64,000 nucleotides of DNA from DATBLE01 sp963791425 (GTDB taxonomy: Bacteria > Actinomycetota > Thermoleophilia > Gaiellales > Gaiellaceae). The stretch covers positions 1 through 64,000 of the forward strand of contig CAWBSE010000007.1 of NCBI GenBank assembly GCA_963791425.1, read 5' to 3'. Shown here in pieces: positions 26,038 through 34,845 of this stretch. The translations under genes and the position numbers were made by a program. Below the pieces are notes generated by a model, which was given only the letters and a program-made list of their open reading frames with translations, was not told the DNA's origin and searched no databases. Position 1 is the stretch's first letter. Each line of letters opens with the position of its first letter.

Positions 26038-27866
26038 CAGAGCATCGTCTCCATCGCATCGGCCAGCTCGACCGACGTGAACGGCAGCCCGCGCACCTTG
26101 TTGTAGCCGGCCGCGTCGACGAGGAACTCGGCGCGCACGAGCTTCAGCAGCTGGCCGAGATTCATCTCGGGGATCAGCACGCGGTCGTACGTGCGCAGCA
26201 CGTCGCCGAGGTTGCGCGGAAACGGATTCAGATACCGGAGGTGCGCCTGCGCGACCTTGCCGCCGCCGCTGCGAACCCTCCGCACCGCCGCGGTGATTGG
26301 GCCGTACGTCCCACCCCAGCCGAGCACGAGCAGCTTCGAACCCTCGACGTGGTCGACCTCGAGGTCGGGCACTGCGATCCCGGCGACCTTCTGCGCGCGG
26401 ATCCGGACCATGTAGTCGTGGTTGTCCGGGTCGTACGAGATGTTCCCGGTCACGTCCGCCTTCTCCAGGCCGCCGATCCGGTGCTCGAGCCCCGGCGTGC
26501 CCGGGACCGCCCACGGCCGCGCCAGCGTCGCCGGGTCACGGAGGTACGGCATGAACGTGCCGTCCTGGTTCGGCCCGATGGCGAACTCGACCGGGAACTC
26601 CGGGATCGTGTCCGGGTCGGGGATCAGCCACGGCTCGGAGCCGTTCGCGAGGTAGGCGTCGGAGAGCATGAAGACCGGCGTCCGGTACGTCAGCGCGATC
26701 CGGCAGGCCTCGAGCGTCGCGTCGAAGCAGTCGCCGGGCGTCGACGCCGCGATCACGGGGACGGGCGACTCGCCGTTGCGGCCGAACATGACGTTGAGCA
26801 GGTCGCCCTGCTCCGGCTTCGTCGGCATGCCGGTCGCCGGGCCCGCGCGCTGGATGTCGATGATGACGAGCGGCAGCTCGAGCGTGACCGCGAGCCCGAT
26901 CACCTCCTGCTTGAGCACGATCCCGGGGCCGCTCGAGGTCGTGACGCCGAGTGAGCCGCCGAACGACGCGCCGAGCGCCGCGCCCGCCGCTGCGATCTCG
27001 TCCTCGGCCTGGAACGTGCGGACGCCGAAGTGCTTGTAGCCGGCGAGCTCCTCGAGGATCCCGGACGCGGGCGTGATCGGGTACGCGCCGAGGAACAGCG
27101 GCAGCTTCGACTTCACCCCGGCGGCGACGAGGCCGAGCGCGAGCGCCTGGTTTCCGGTGACGTTCCGGTAGACCCCCGGCGTCATCGGGGCGGGCGCCAC
27201 CTCGTACTGGACGCCGAACGCCTCCGTCGTCTCGCCGAATGCGTAGCCGGCCTGGAACGCGCGGATGTTCGCGTCGGCGATCTCCGGCCGCTTGACGAAC
27301 TTCGACTTGATCTCGGTGACCGTCGACTCGGTCGGCCGCGTGTACAGCCACGACATCAGCCCGAGCGCGAACATGTTCTTCGCTCGATCGGCCTCGCGGC
27401 TGGTCACGCCGGACTCCTTGACCGCCTCGAGCGTCATCGACGTCAGCGGGATCGAGTGCAGCGAGTAGTCGGCAAGCGAGCCGTCCTCCAGCGGGTTCGA
27501 CGAATAGCCCGCCTTGTCGAGGTTCTTGTCGCTGAAAGCGTCGGTGTTGACGATCAGCGTCCCGCCCTTCGGCAGGTCGTTGATGTTCGTCTTCAGCGCC
27601 GCCGGGTTCATCGCGACCAGGACGTTCGGCCGGTCCCCCGGCGTGAGGATGTCGTGGTCGGCGAAGTGGATCTGGAACCCCGACACGCCCGGCAGCGAGC
27701 CGGCAGGCGCGCGGATCTCGGCCGGAAAGTCGGGCGCCGTCGAGAGGTCGTTCCCGAACATCGCCGTCTCGCTCGTGAACCGGGCGCCGGTCAACTGCAT
27801 GCCGTCGCCGGAATCGCCCGCGAAGCGAATGATCACCTGGCTGATGCGCTCGACCGTCTTCGCCAT
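26037..27866 (-). CDS. korA: 2-oxoglutarate:ferredoxin oxidoreductase, fused gamma-alpha subunit
   Basis: 609 residues. Residues 1-190 are the gamma domain (VIIRFAGDSGDGMQLTGARF), and 200-609 the alpha domain (LGAYPITPASGILEELAGY, TTSSGPGIVLKQEVIGLAV, QRAGPATGMPTKPEQGDLL). This gamma-alpha fusion is the typical actinobacterial KorA organisation. Together with KorB it forms the complete two-protein enzyme, here without separate delta (ferredoxin) subunit. Possible roles are reductive TCA flux or anaplerotic ferredoxin reduction in an aerobic cell. Confidence 0.92.
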   Translation of the reverse strand: MAKTVERISQVIIRFAGDSGDGMQLTGARFTSETAMFGNDLSTAPDFPAEIRAPAGSLPGVSGFQIHFADHDILTPGDRPNVLVAMNPAALKTNINDLPKGGTLIVNTDAFSDKNLDKAGYSSNPLEDGSLADYSLHSIPLTSMTLEAVKESGVTSREADRAKNMFALGLMSWLYTRPTESTVTEIKSKFVKRPEIADANIRAFQAGYAFGETTEAFGVQYEVAPAPMTPGVYRNVTGNQALALGLVAAGVKSKLPLFLGAYPITPASGILEELAGYKHFGVRTFQAEDEIAAAGAALGASFGGSLGVTTSSGPGIVLKQEVIGLAVTLELPLVIIDIQRAGPATGMPTKPEQGDLLNVMFGRNGESPVPVIAASTPGDCFDATLEACRIALTYRTPVFMLSDAYLANGSEPWLIPDPDTIPEFPVEFAIGPNQDGTFMPYLRDPATLARPWAVPGTPGLEHRIGGLEKADVTGNISYDPDNHDYMVRIRAQKVAGIAVPDLEVDHVEGSKLLVLGWGGTYGPITAAVRRVRSGGGKVAQAHLRYLNPFPRNLGDVLRTYDRVLIPEMNLGQLLKLVRAEFLVDAAGYNKVRGLPFTSVELADAMETML

Positions 27867-27927
27867 TCGTTCGCTTAGGTATAGCGCAGGACCAGGAGCG
27901 AGGGATGAGGGTTGTTACGGTTCTGCG

Positions 27928-28533
27928 GTGGGCTGGCACATCTCCGGCGACTACTTCGAGTCGTGCAACTGCGAGGCGATCTGCCCCTGCAGGACGGTCG
28001 GCGACGTGTCCGGCGGCCGCTCCACCTACGGCATCTGCTTCGGTGTCCTCTCGTGGCTCGTCCGCGACGGCGAGGCGTCGGGCGTGCCGCTCGACGGGCT
28101 CGCGGCGGCGTTCACGGTCCGCTACGACGACGACGAGCCCGGATCGCCGTGGAGCTTCGTCGTCTACGTCGACGAGCGCGGCACCGAGGAGCAGCGCGAC
28201 GCGCTCGCCGGGATTCTCACCGGCCGCTTCGGGGGCGAGGGCATCCTGAAGCTCCCGTGGGTGAGAAAGCCGAGCGAGCTCGTCGACATCCGGCCCGCCG
28301 CGATCGACCTCCGGTTCGCCGACGGCGACTACGAGCTGCGCGTCGGCACGAAGATCGAGCTGGCCGCGTCGCGACCGGTCGAGACGGACGAGCGCGTCAG
28401 CTGCGGCATCCCCGGCCACCACATCGCCGGCACCGAGCACTACGCCGACCGGCTCGTCGTCGCCGACGACCCGTTCCAGTGGGAGCTCGCCGGCAACTGC
28501 GCCTTCGTCAGCACGTTCTCCTACTCCGGCTGA
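27928..28533 (+). CDS. DUF1326 domain protein with Cys cluster
   Basis: 201 residues. The N-terminal VGWHISGDYFESCNCEAICP continues CRTVGDVSGGRSTYGICFGV, the conserved cysteine cluster (CNCxxxCPC) of DUF1326, a family of unknown role found in many soil bacteria. A cofactor-binding function via the cysteines is plausible. GTG 27928 is chosen because it begins the conserved block; it is divergent from korA by about 60 bp. The stop overlaps the next ATG (TGATG). Confidence 0.8.
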   Translation: MGWHISGDYFESCNCEAICPCRTVGDVSGGRSTYGICFGVLSWLVRDGEASGVPLDGLAAAFTVRYDDDEPGSPWSFVVYVDERGTEEQRDALAGILTGRFGGEGILKLPWVRKPSELVDIRPAAIDLRFADGDYELRVGTKIELAASRPVETDERVSCGIPGHHIAGTEHYADRLVVADDPFQWELAGNCAFVSTFSYSG

Positions 28534-28762
28534 TGCCCGCGAGCACCGTCTGCCTGGGCTTCGACTTCGACGCGCTGTCGGTGTGGCTCGCGTACGACCG
28601 GGTCACGCCGGCGATGCTCAACCGCGGCGAGTACGGCGCACGGGTCGGCGTCCCGCGGATCCTGGAACTGCTGCGGAGGAACGAGGTTCCCGCGGCCACT
28701 GCCGCGACGCCGGCGCGCGCTTCGAGCGCATGGCCGACGTCGCGGCGCGGCTCGACGGCTAG
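28533..28762 (+). pseudogene. Polysaccharide deacetylase, internal deletion
   Basis: The first 54 codons (MPASTVCLGFDFDALSVWLA to LELLRRNEVPA) match the start of NodB-type polysaccharide deacetylases, including the metal-binding Asp region FDFD. The reading then jumps into HCRDAGARFERMADVAARLD in another frame, matching the family's extreme C-terminus. Some 150-200 internal residues, including the HxxxH metal motif, are missing, probably by one deletion near 28690-28700. It cannot be active. It overlaps the DUF1326 stop by 1 nt. Confidence 0.6.
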
Positions 28763-29482
28763 GCGTTCGCGCTCTGGTGGATCCCGAAGTGCGCGCCGCT
28801 CGGGTCGGTGAGCACCGCGTACCGGCCGACGCCCTCCATCGACTCGGGCGGCACGACGACGCCGGCGCCGAGCTCCATCGCCTTCGCGGCGGTCGCGTCG
28901 GCGTCGGCGACCCCGAAGTAGGTGAGCCAGTAGGCGACGGGCGACCCGCCGCGCTCCTTCATCAGGCCGCCGACCATGTGCTCGCCGGTGTTGAACGCCT
29001 CGTAGCCCTCCATGAACGGCTCGGTCGTCCAGCCGACCAGCTCGCCGTAGAACGCTGCCGCCGCGGCGGTGTCGGTCGCGTGCAACTCGTCCCACACGAA
29101 CAGGCCGGTCGGCGCCTCCTCGTTCCAGGACATCACGCCGAGCGACGCGTGCTGCGGGTCGCCGACCAGGCCGATGCGCAGCCCCTCGGCCGGGTCCATC
29201 GGCCCCATGTACCGCTCGGCGCCGAGCTCGGCCGCCTTCGCCAGCGCCGCGTCGACGTCGTCGACCTGGATGTACGGGTACCAGTGGTTCGGGACCTGCG
29301 GCGGCCTCCGCCGGCTTCACGACGAAGCCCGCGTGCGTGCGCCCGTCCTTCTTCAGCATCGAGTACTGGAAGTCGCCCATGTCGGCGGTCTCGATCTCGA
29401 CGCCGAGCAGCTCGGGGTAGAAGCTCGTCGCCGCCTCGACGTCGTCGGTGAACAGCTCGTGCCACGTGATCAATCCGGCCAT
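28759..29482 (-). pseudogene. Tandem VOC/glyoxalase-domain protein, one frameshift
   Basis: About 240 residues when joined. From ATG 29482 (with GGAG upstream): WHELFTDDVEAATSFYPELL and MLKKDGRTHAGFVVKP. The frame breaks near 29300, then continues in another frame with YIQVDDVDAALAKAAELGAE, LFVWDELHATDTAAAAAFYG and VLTDPSGAHFGIHQ. Two betaalphabetabetabeta modules each carry HELxxxD metal-site residues, as in two-domain glyoxalase/dioxygenase-like proteins. One base change would restore it. The function is not assignable within the VOC superfamily. Confidence 0.7.
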
Positions 29483-30897
29483 GTCCGTCTCCTTTGGTCG
29501 CCTACCACCAGAGCGCCTGCCAGCCACCAGAGACAGTACGCCAGCCAGGGCACTCCGATTACGTCGGTTTGGATAGCGAGCGCGAACGTCGCGGCGAGCC
29601 CGGCCGCGACCGCGGCGGCCGCCCGGTCGCCGGCCCACGCCGTGCGCACGAGCCCGACGAAGAGCGCCAGGCTCCAGGCGATGAAGAGCAGCACGCCGAC
29701 GAGGCCGGTCTCGACGCCGAGCTCCGTGTAGTTGGACTCGCCGGCCTTCAGGGTCACGCCGAAGCGCTGGGCGGTCGTGCCGGCGTTGCCGAGCCCGTAG
29801 CCCTGCGGGTGGTGGAACACGGTGCTGATCCCGTCGCGCAGGCTGGTCAGGTGACTCTTGATCGACGGCTCGCCGAGGCTGACGGTGCCGGAGAGGCCGC
29901 TCCCCTTCGGCAGCGGGCCTTTCGCCCGCGCCTGGGCCTCCTGGTACGGGACGTCGCTCTTGAACCAGTGCGTACGTGGGGCGATGTCGTGGAAGACCGC
30001 GGCGAAGCCGAAGCCGGCGGCGAGCACGAGCACGGCCGCCCCCGCCGGCCACCAGCGGCGGCGGGCGGCCGCGAGCACGAGGAGGCCGACCGTGAGCGCC
30101 ACGATCGACGACCGCGAGAACGTCCAGAGCAGGCCGGCTCCGCAGAGCACGGCGAGCCCGACGGCGAGCGGGCGCAGCCGCCGCACGGTCGCGAGCAGGA
30201 GCATGGCGATCACGAGCATGTACGCCGTCGCGAGCGGCGAGACGAAGGTCGAGACCAGACGCCGGAAGAGGCCGTCGCTCGTGTTGAACGCAAAGTTCTC
30301 GGGCAGGCCGCCGGGCCCGTGGTAGTCGTAGCCGAGCTCGTGGTGGAAGTAGCCGACCGCGCCGGAGTGGCGCCACCATTCGATCGGGACGGCGTAGACC
30401 TCGATCAGGCCCCAGGCGGCGACGGCCGCCGCGGCGAATGCGATCAGCCAGCGAATCCGGCGCACGTCGAGCGCGACAGAGCGGCCGAGGAAGTAGGCGA
30501 CGACGAAGACGAGGTCGTGGCGGGCTCCGTAGGCGATCGCCCTGGTTCCGGCGTGGCCGTCGAGGGCGCTCTGCGGGATCAGCGCGTACAGGACGACGAA
30601 CGCGCCGTACGCGAGCGCGAGCCAGTCGACGAGCATGGGGCGGAACGGGAGACGCCGGGCCCGGATCGCGGAGACCGCGACCGAGGCGACGGCCGCGGCG
30701 ATGACGATCTCCTTCCAGGCCTGGATCGCGTCGAGCGCGTGGCCGTGCACGCCGCCGCCGTAGAGGAGCGACATGACGATGTTGTGGAGCGGGAGACCGA
30801 GCGCGAAGACGTAGAGCGCGACGATCGGGCGGCGGAAAACCGCCACCGTGGTCGCGGCGAGCAGGAGCGCGTAGACGACGAGCGCGGCCGCGGTCAT
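29470..30897 (-). CDS. O-antigen-ligase-like membrane protein (Wzy/WaaL family)
   Basis: 475 residues with about 12 transmembrane helices. A long periplasmic loop around residues 290-380 includes HHPQGYGLGNAGTTAQRFG and ESNYTELGVETGLVGVLLF, the Wzy_C/WaaL loop signature (LGxGxGT ... NxYLxxxxExGLxG). Family members ligate or polymerise surface glycans. The start overlaps the methyltransferase stop by ATGA. Glycan polymerisation is more likely than LPS ligation, because such lineages lack LPS. Confidence 0.8.
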   Translation of the reverse strand: MTAAALVVYALLLAATTVAVFRRPIVALYVFALGLPLHNIVMSLLYGGGVHGHALDAIQAWKEIVIAAAVASVAVSAIRARRLPFRPMLVDWLALAYGAFVVLYALIPQSALDGHAGTRAIAYGARHDLVFVVAYFLGRSVALDVRRIRWLIAFAAAAVAAWGLIEVYAVPIEWWRHSGAVGYFHHELGYDYHGPGGLPENFAFNTSDGLFRRLVSTFVSPLATAYMLVIAMLLLATVRRLRPLAVGLAVLCGAGLLWTFSRSSIVALTVGLLVLAAARRRWWPAGAAVLVLAAGFGFAAVFHDIAPRTHWFKSDVPYQEAQARAKGPLPKGSGLSGTVSLGEPSIKSHLTSLRDGISTVFHHPQGYGLGNAGTTAQRFGVTLKAGESNYTELGVETGLVGVLLFIAWSLALFVGLVRTAWAGDRAAAAVAAGLAATFALAIQTDVIGVPWLAYCLWWLAGALVVGDQRRRTWPD

Positions 30898-31550
30898 GCG
30901 CGGGTGAGCCGCAGGAAGCGGTCACGGCAGGAGCGATACGCGGACGGGCCTTCGTCCTCGCGCGCCACGCGGAGGCGGGCCGCGTCCAACGCGCGGTCGA
31001 GCTCGGAGCTGGTGAGGCGGTAGCCGCGGAAGGCGGCGCCGTGGTCGGGCCGCCGGGCAAAGCGGAGGAGCGGCGTGCGAATCGCCCGGCGGGCGCGACC
31101 GACCCTACCGTCGAGCACAGGGATCTGGACGTACGCCTCGCCGGCAGGCGCGAGGACGCGGGCGAACTCCGACAGATACGAGCGGACGACCCTCGCCGAC
31201 GGGAGGTGCTGCAGGACGAGGTAGCAGACGAGCGTGTCCGCGCTCCCGTCCTCGACACCGTCGAGCCGCTCGCCGGAGACGGCGCCGAAGCGGACGTTCG
31301 TCGCCGGGACGTTCCCGCGGGCCTGCTCGAGCATCGCCGGCGAGACGTCGACGGCGACGACCTCGTCGAACCGCTCGGCGAGCGCTCCGGTCATCCGGCC
31401 CGGCCCGCAACCGACCTCGACGCAGCGGCCTCTGCGTGGATCCGCCCCGAGCCGCCCGAACAGCCCGGCGAGCTCCTCAGCCCCGCTCCCCGGGTCGCCG
31501 ACGTACACCGCGGTCTCACCGGCGGCGAGCGCATCCCACGTCCGGCGCAT
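30894..31550 (-). CDS. Class I SAM-dependent methyltransferase
   Basis: 218 residues. The Rossmann core shows motif I CVEVGCGPGRMTGALAERFD, motif II VAVDVSPAMLEQA, and a post-motif acidic strand (GSADTLVCYLVLQHLPSARV), matching methyltransferase type 11/25. The acceptor is unknown. Coupled to the O-antigen-ligase-like gene by a 4-nt overlap, it may methylate a glycan or lipid-linked intermediate. Confidence 0.85.
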   Translation of the reverse strand: MRRTWDALAAGETAVYVGDPGSGAEELAGLFGRLGADPRRGRCVEVGCGPGRMTGALAERFDEVVAVDVSPAMLEQARGNVPATNVRFGAVSGERLDGVEDGSADTLVCYLVLQHLPSARVVRSYLSEFARVLAPAGEAYVQIPVLDGRVGRARRAIRTPLLRFARRPDHGAAFRGYRLTSSELDRALDAARLRVAREDEGPSAYRSCRDRFLRLTRA

Positions 31551-31640
31551 CGACAACACATGGAGCGTAGCCCCTGCCCCCAGCGGACACGGCCGGGGCG
31601 GGCGGGGCATGTCCGGGAAGAACGTGACTATTCTCGGCCC

Positions 31641-32474
31641 ATGGTCGCCGCCGACGTTCGCCCACGCGGGCCGTACTCGCTCACTCTTTCCGCTCGCGGG
31701 GCCTCCGATGCGACCAGGACGTGGAGGGACGGCGTGCTGAACGCCAACCTGCCCGACGGGCGCGCGGTTGCCTGGCAGCGGCCGGACGGGATCGTCTGCC
31801 TGCGGGCGACCGGGGACGAGGCGCTCGAGCAGATGCGCTTCTGCCTCGGGCTGGACGACGACCACACGCCGTTCGTGCTCCGGTTTCAGCGCGACCCGTT
31901 CATCGGCCCGACCGTCATGCGGATGCGCGGCCTCCGGCCGATCCGGCTGGCGACCGTCGCCCAGTCGCTCCTGCGCGCGCTCTGCGGCCAGCTGATCCTG
32001 GCGAGCGAGGCGCGCGCGATGGAACGGCGGATCATCCGGGCGACGACCGAGCGGCGCGACGAGATGAACGTCCCGCCCACGACCGCCGACCTCGCCCGCC
32101 TCTCGCCGGCCCACCTCCGCAAGCTCGGGCTGCACGCGCGCCGCGGCGCCACCCTCGCCCGCCTGACCGCCTGGGAGCTCGAACGCCTGAAGGAGCAGCC
32201 GACCGGCGCGGTCGCCGCCCGGCTCGAGCGCGAGCGCGGCCTCGGCCCGTGGTCGGTCGGCGTCGTCTGCCTCGAAGGGCTCGGCCGCTTCGAGCGCGGC
32301 CTGGAGGGCGACCTCGGCCTGGTGAAGCTGCTCGCCGCGATGCGCGGCCGCCGCGTCGAGGGCTGGGAGACGGCCGAGCTGCTCGAGCCGTACGGCGAGT
32401 GGGCCGGGCTCGCGAGCGTCTACCTGCTCGCCGGCTACGCGAAGGGCCTGCTGCCGGTCGCGCGCGCCGCCTGA
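31641..32474 (+). CDS. DNA-3-methyladenine glycosylase II-like (HhH-GPD)
   Basis: 277 residues. The C-terminal half is an HhH-GPD glycosylase: LRKLGLHARRGATLARLTAW, EQPTGAVAARLERERGLGPW then SVGVVCLEGLGRFERGLEGD, where the hairpin (GLGPWS) and the downstream catalytic Asp (GD) fit AlkA. The N-terminal part (about 1-90) resembles the AlkA N-domain. Function: excision of alkylated bases. It starts at ATG 31641 and is followed at 1 nt by the epimerase-like gene. A few motif residues differ from classical AlkA, so specificity is uncertain. Confidence 0.78.
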   Translation: MVAADVRPRGPYSLTLSARGASDATRTWRDGVLNANLPDGRAVAWQRPDGIVCLRATGDEALEQMRFCLGLDDDHTPFVLRFQRDPFIGPTVMRMRGLRPIRLATVAQSLLRALCGQLILASEARAMERRIIRATTERRDEMNVPPTTADLARLSPAHLRKLGLHARRGATLARLTAWELERLKEQPTGAVAARLERERGLGPWSVGVVCLEGLGRFERGLEGDLGLVKLLAAMRGRRVEGWETAELLEPYGEWAGLASVYLLAGYAKGLLPVARAA

Positions 32475-32475
32475 C

Positions 32476-33225
32476 GTGAGACCGCTGCTCTCGACCGGCG
32501 CGGTCACGCGCAACCCCGACTACACCGACCACCGCCGGGTGATCGAGCGCATCCCGCCGGTCGAGCTCGAGGCGTCGCTCTACCCCGCCTGGGACGAAAG
32601 AGTCGTCGACGACCTGCGCCACCTGCCGTTCGTCACCGCCCACGCCGACAAGCGCACGGGCGCGACCCTCTCCACCGACGAGCCCGACTTCGCCCGCTTC
32701 GACCTCGACTGCCGCCTGGCCCGCGGGCTCGGCGCCGAGCTCGTCATCCTCCACCTCTGGGAGCTGCCCGACGGCGACCGCTACCTCGAGCGCAACCTCG
32801 ACCGCCTGCCCGCGCTGCTCGACATCGCCGAGGAGCACGGCGTGACCCTCACCGTCGAGACGATCCCGTGCACGGTCGGCAATCCGGTCGACAACGTGCG
32901 CCGCGCCTGCGAGCGCGACTCCCGCTGCCGCGTCACGCTCGACACGGAGTTCCTTGCCGCGCACGGCCAGCTCGACCGGGCGCGGGAGCTCCTCGACGTC
33001 CTCGCCCATGTCCACGTCAAGGACTTCGACCCGGCCGTCTGGAACACGAAGCCGCGCCGCTACCTGCTCCCGGGCGAGGGCGTGCTCGACATCGACGGGT
33101 TCCTTGCCGACCTCGGCTGGGACGGGACGGTGACGCTGGAGATGTCCGCCGTCACCGACGACGGCGGGATCGACGCCGATCGCCTCGAAACGGCGGTTGC
33201 GTGGCTCCGTAGACTTGGCGAATGA
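32476..33225 (+). CDS. Sugar phosphate isomerase/epimerase-like TIM barrel
   Basis: 249 residues, xylose-isomerase-like TIM barrel (AP2EC family). The metal-site residues are spread over LTVETIPCTVGNP, CRVTLDTEFLAAHG, VLAHVHVKDFDP and VTLEMSAVTDDG: Glu, Asp, His and Glu at strand ends. Such enzymes act on inositol, sugar or endonuclease-IV-like substrates. GTG 32476 is the start. It overlaps proC by 4 nt (ATGA). Confidence 0.78.
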   Translation: MRPLLSTGAVTRNPDYTDHRRVIERIPPVELEASLYPAWDERVVDDLRHLPFVTAHADKRTGATLSTDEPDFARFDLDCRLARGLGAELVILHLWELPDGDRYLERNLDRLPALLDIAEEHGVTLTVETIPCTVGNPVDNVRRACERDSRCRVTLDTEFLAAHGQLDRARELLDVLAHVHVKDFDPAVWNTKPRRYLLPGEGVLDIDGFLADLGWDGTVTLEMSAVTDDGGIDADRLETAVAWLRRLGE

Positions 33226-34037
33226 ACCGCCGCGTCGCGATCCTCGGCTGCGGGAAGATCGGCGAGTCCCTGCTCGGCGGTCTGCTCAGTGCGGGCTGGC
33301 GCGAGTCGAGCGAGGTCGTCGCGTCATGCCGCCGCGAGGAGCGCGCCGGCGAGCTGCGCGGCCACTACGGCATCGAGGCGACGACCGCGAACGGCGAGGC
33401 GGCGGCCGGCGCCGGGCTCGTCGTGATCGCCGTGAAGCCGCAGGACTTCGAAGGCCTGCTGGGCGAGGTCGGGCCGATGCTCGCCCCGGACCAGACCGTG
33501 CTCTCGGTCGCCGCCGCGATCCGCACCGCGCGGATCGAGGCGCGCATTGCGGCCGACGTCCCGGTCGTGCGCGCGATGCCCAACGCACCGTCGATCGTCC
33601 ACGAGGGGATGGCCGGCATCTGCGCCGGCGCCCACGCCGGCGAGGAGCACCTCGCGCTCGCCGAGGAATGCCTGACGCACCTCGGTGCGGTCGTGCGCGT
33701 CCCCGAGGCGTACATGGACGCGGTCACCGCCGTCTCCGGCTCGGGCCCCGCGTACTTCGCGCTGCTCGCCGAGGCGATGATCGAGGCAGGCCTCCTGCTC
33801 GGGCTCTCGCGGGAGGTGACCACCCAGCTCGTCGTCCAGACGATGCTCGGCACGGCGAAGCTCCTCCGCGACGAGCACATGCATCCGGTCGAGCTCCGCG
33901 AAGCGGTCACCTCGCCGGGCGGCACGACGATCGTCGCGATCCGCGAGCTCGAAGTGGCCGGGGTTCGGGCGGCGTTCCTGAACGCGATCCAGGCCGCGAT
34001 GGTCCGCTCGCAGGAACTGGCCGACGCGGACAGTTGA
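33222..34037 (+). CDS. proC: Pyrroline-5-carboxylate reductase
   Basis: 271 residues. Rossmann N-terminus (RRVAILGCGKIGESLLGGLL), VVRAMPNAPSIVHEGM (conserved MPN motif), and the dimerisation signature AVSGSGPAYFALLAEAMIEA with TTQLVVQTMLGTAKLL. It reduces pyrroline-5-carboxylate to L-proline with NAD(P)H, the last step of proline synthesis. It is in a rightward operon with pgl, whose TTG start overlaps its stop. Confidence 0.93.
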   Translation: MNRRVAILGCGKIGESLLGGLLSAGWRESSEVVASCRREERAGELRGHYGIEATTANGEAAAGAGLVVIAVKPQDFEGLLGEVGPMLAPDQTVLSVAAAIRTARIEARIAADVPVVRAMPNAPSIVHEGMAGICAGAHAGEEHLALAEECLTHLGAVVRVPEAYMDAVTAVSGSGPAYFALLAEAMIEAGLLLGLSREVTTQLVVQTMLGTAKLLRDEHMHPVELREAVTSPGGTTIVAIRELEVAGVRAAFLNAIQAAMVRSQELADADS

Positions 34038-34708
34038 GTACGGTCGACTTCCGCACCGTCGACACGGCCGACGCCGCCGCCGAAGAGGCAGCGGCGCTGA
34101 TCGCCGCCGCAGCCGGCGCCGGCGGCCACATCGGCCTGTCGGGCGGCTCGGGCCCGCGCCCCGCCTACGAGCGCGCCGGAGTCCTGCAGGCCGACTGGGG
34201 CAAGGTCGAGCTGTGGTGGATCGACGACCGCGTGGTCCCGCCCGCCGACGGCCGCTCGAACTACCGGACGATCCGCGAGTCGCTGATCGACGGCCTCTCC
34301 CGGATGCCGGAGCTCCACCGGATCAAGGGCGAGCTCACGCCGGAGGCCGCGGCCGACGAGTACGACGCCGCGCTCGACGGGGTCACCCTCGATCTCGCCG
34401 TGATGGGGATCGGGCCCGACGGCCACACGGCGTCGCTCTTTCCGAACGCGCCGGCGCTCGACGAGACCCAGCGTCGCGCCGTCGCGGCCGAGGCCGGGAT
34501 GGAGCCGTTCGTCCCGCGGGTGACGATGACCCGGCCTGTCCTCGCCGCCGCCCGGATGATGCTGTACCTCGTCACCGGAGAGAGCAAGGCCGACGCGGTG
34601 AAGCGGGCGTTCGCCGACGAGCCGTCACCCGACACCCCTGCCAGCCTCGTCCGCGGACAGACGACGATCGTCCTGCTCGACCGCGCTGCAGCCGCTCACT
34701 TGGGGTAG
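34034..34708 (+). CDS. pgl: 6-phosphogluconolactonase
   Basis: 224 residues. Motifs: HIGLSGGSGPRPAYERAG, VELWWIDDRVVPPADGRSNY, and LAVMGIGPDGHTASLFPNAP, all typical of the lactonase/glucosamine-6-phosphate isomerase fold. It hydrolyses 6-phosphogluconolactone in the oxidative pentose phosphate pathway. TTG 34034 overlaps the proC stop as TTGA; no other start lies before the first conserved strand. Its 3' end overlaps the convergent 49-residue gene. Confidence 0.88.
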   Translation: MSTVDFRTVDTADAAAEEAAALIAAAAGAGGHIGLSGGSGPRPAYERAGVLQADWGKVELWWIDDRVVPPADGRSNYRTIRESLIDGLSRMPELHRIKGELTPEAAADEYDAALDGVTLDLAVMGIGPDGHTASLFPNAPALDETQRRAVAAEAGMEPFVPRVTMTRPVLAAARMMLYLVTGESKADAVKRAFADEPSPDTPASLVRGQTTIVLLDRAAAAHLG

Positions 34709-34845
34709 TAGCCCCACTTCGCCTTCACCGGCGAAGTGAGGTCACGCAGCCGCTCGAGCTCTTCCGGGCTCGTCTGCCCGAGACGCTCGGCGTCCTTGCG
34801 ACGCCTGCGCTCGCGCCGGTCCTCCCGCCACTTCTTGAAGCTCAC
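34696..34845 (-). CDS. 49-residue basic small protein
   Basis: The frame runs from GTG 34845 to TGA 34696 and encodes VSFKKWREDRRERRRRKDAE, RLGQTSPEELERLRDLTSPV and KAKWGYYPK: an Arg/Lys-rich first half and an acidic-basic second half. GTG overlaps the upstream gene's stop (GTGA), so it is translationally coupled. It overlaps the 3' end of pgl by 13 nt. Nucleic-acid or ribosome association is a possible role for such a basic protein, but there is no family match by eye. Confidence 0.55.
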   Translation of the reverse strand: MSFKKWREDRRERRRRKDAERLGQTSPEELERLRDLTSPVKAKWGYYPK

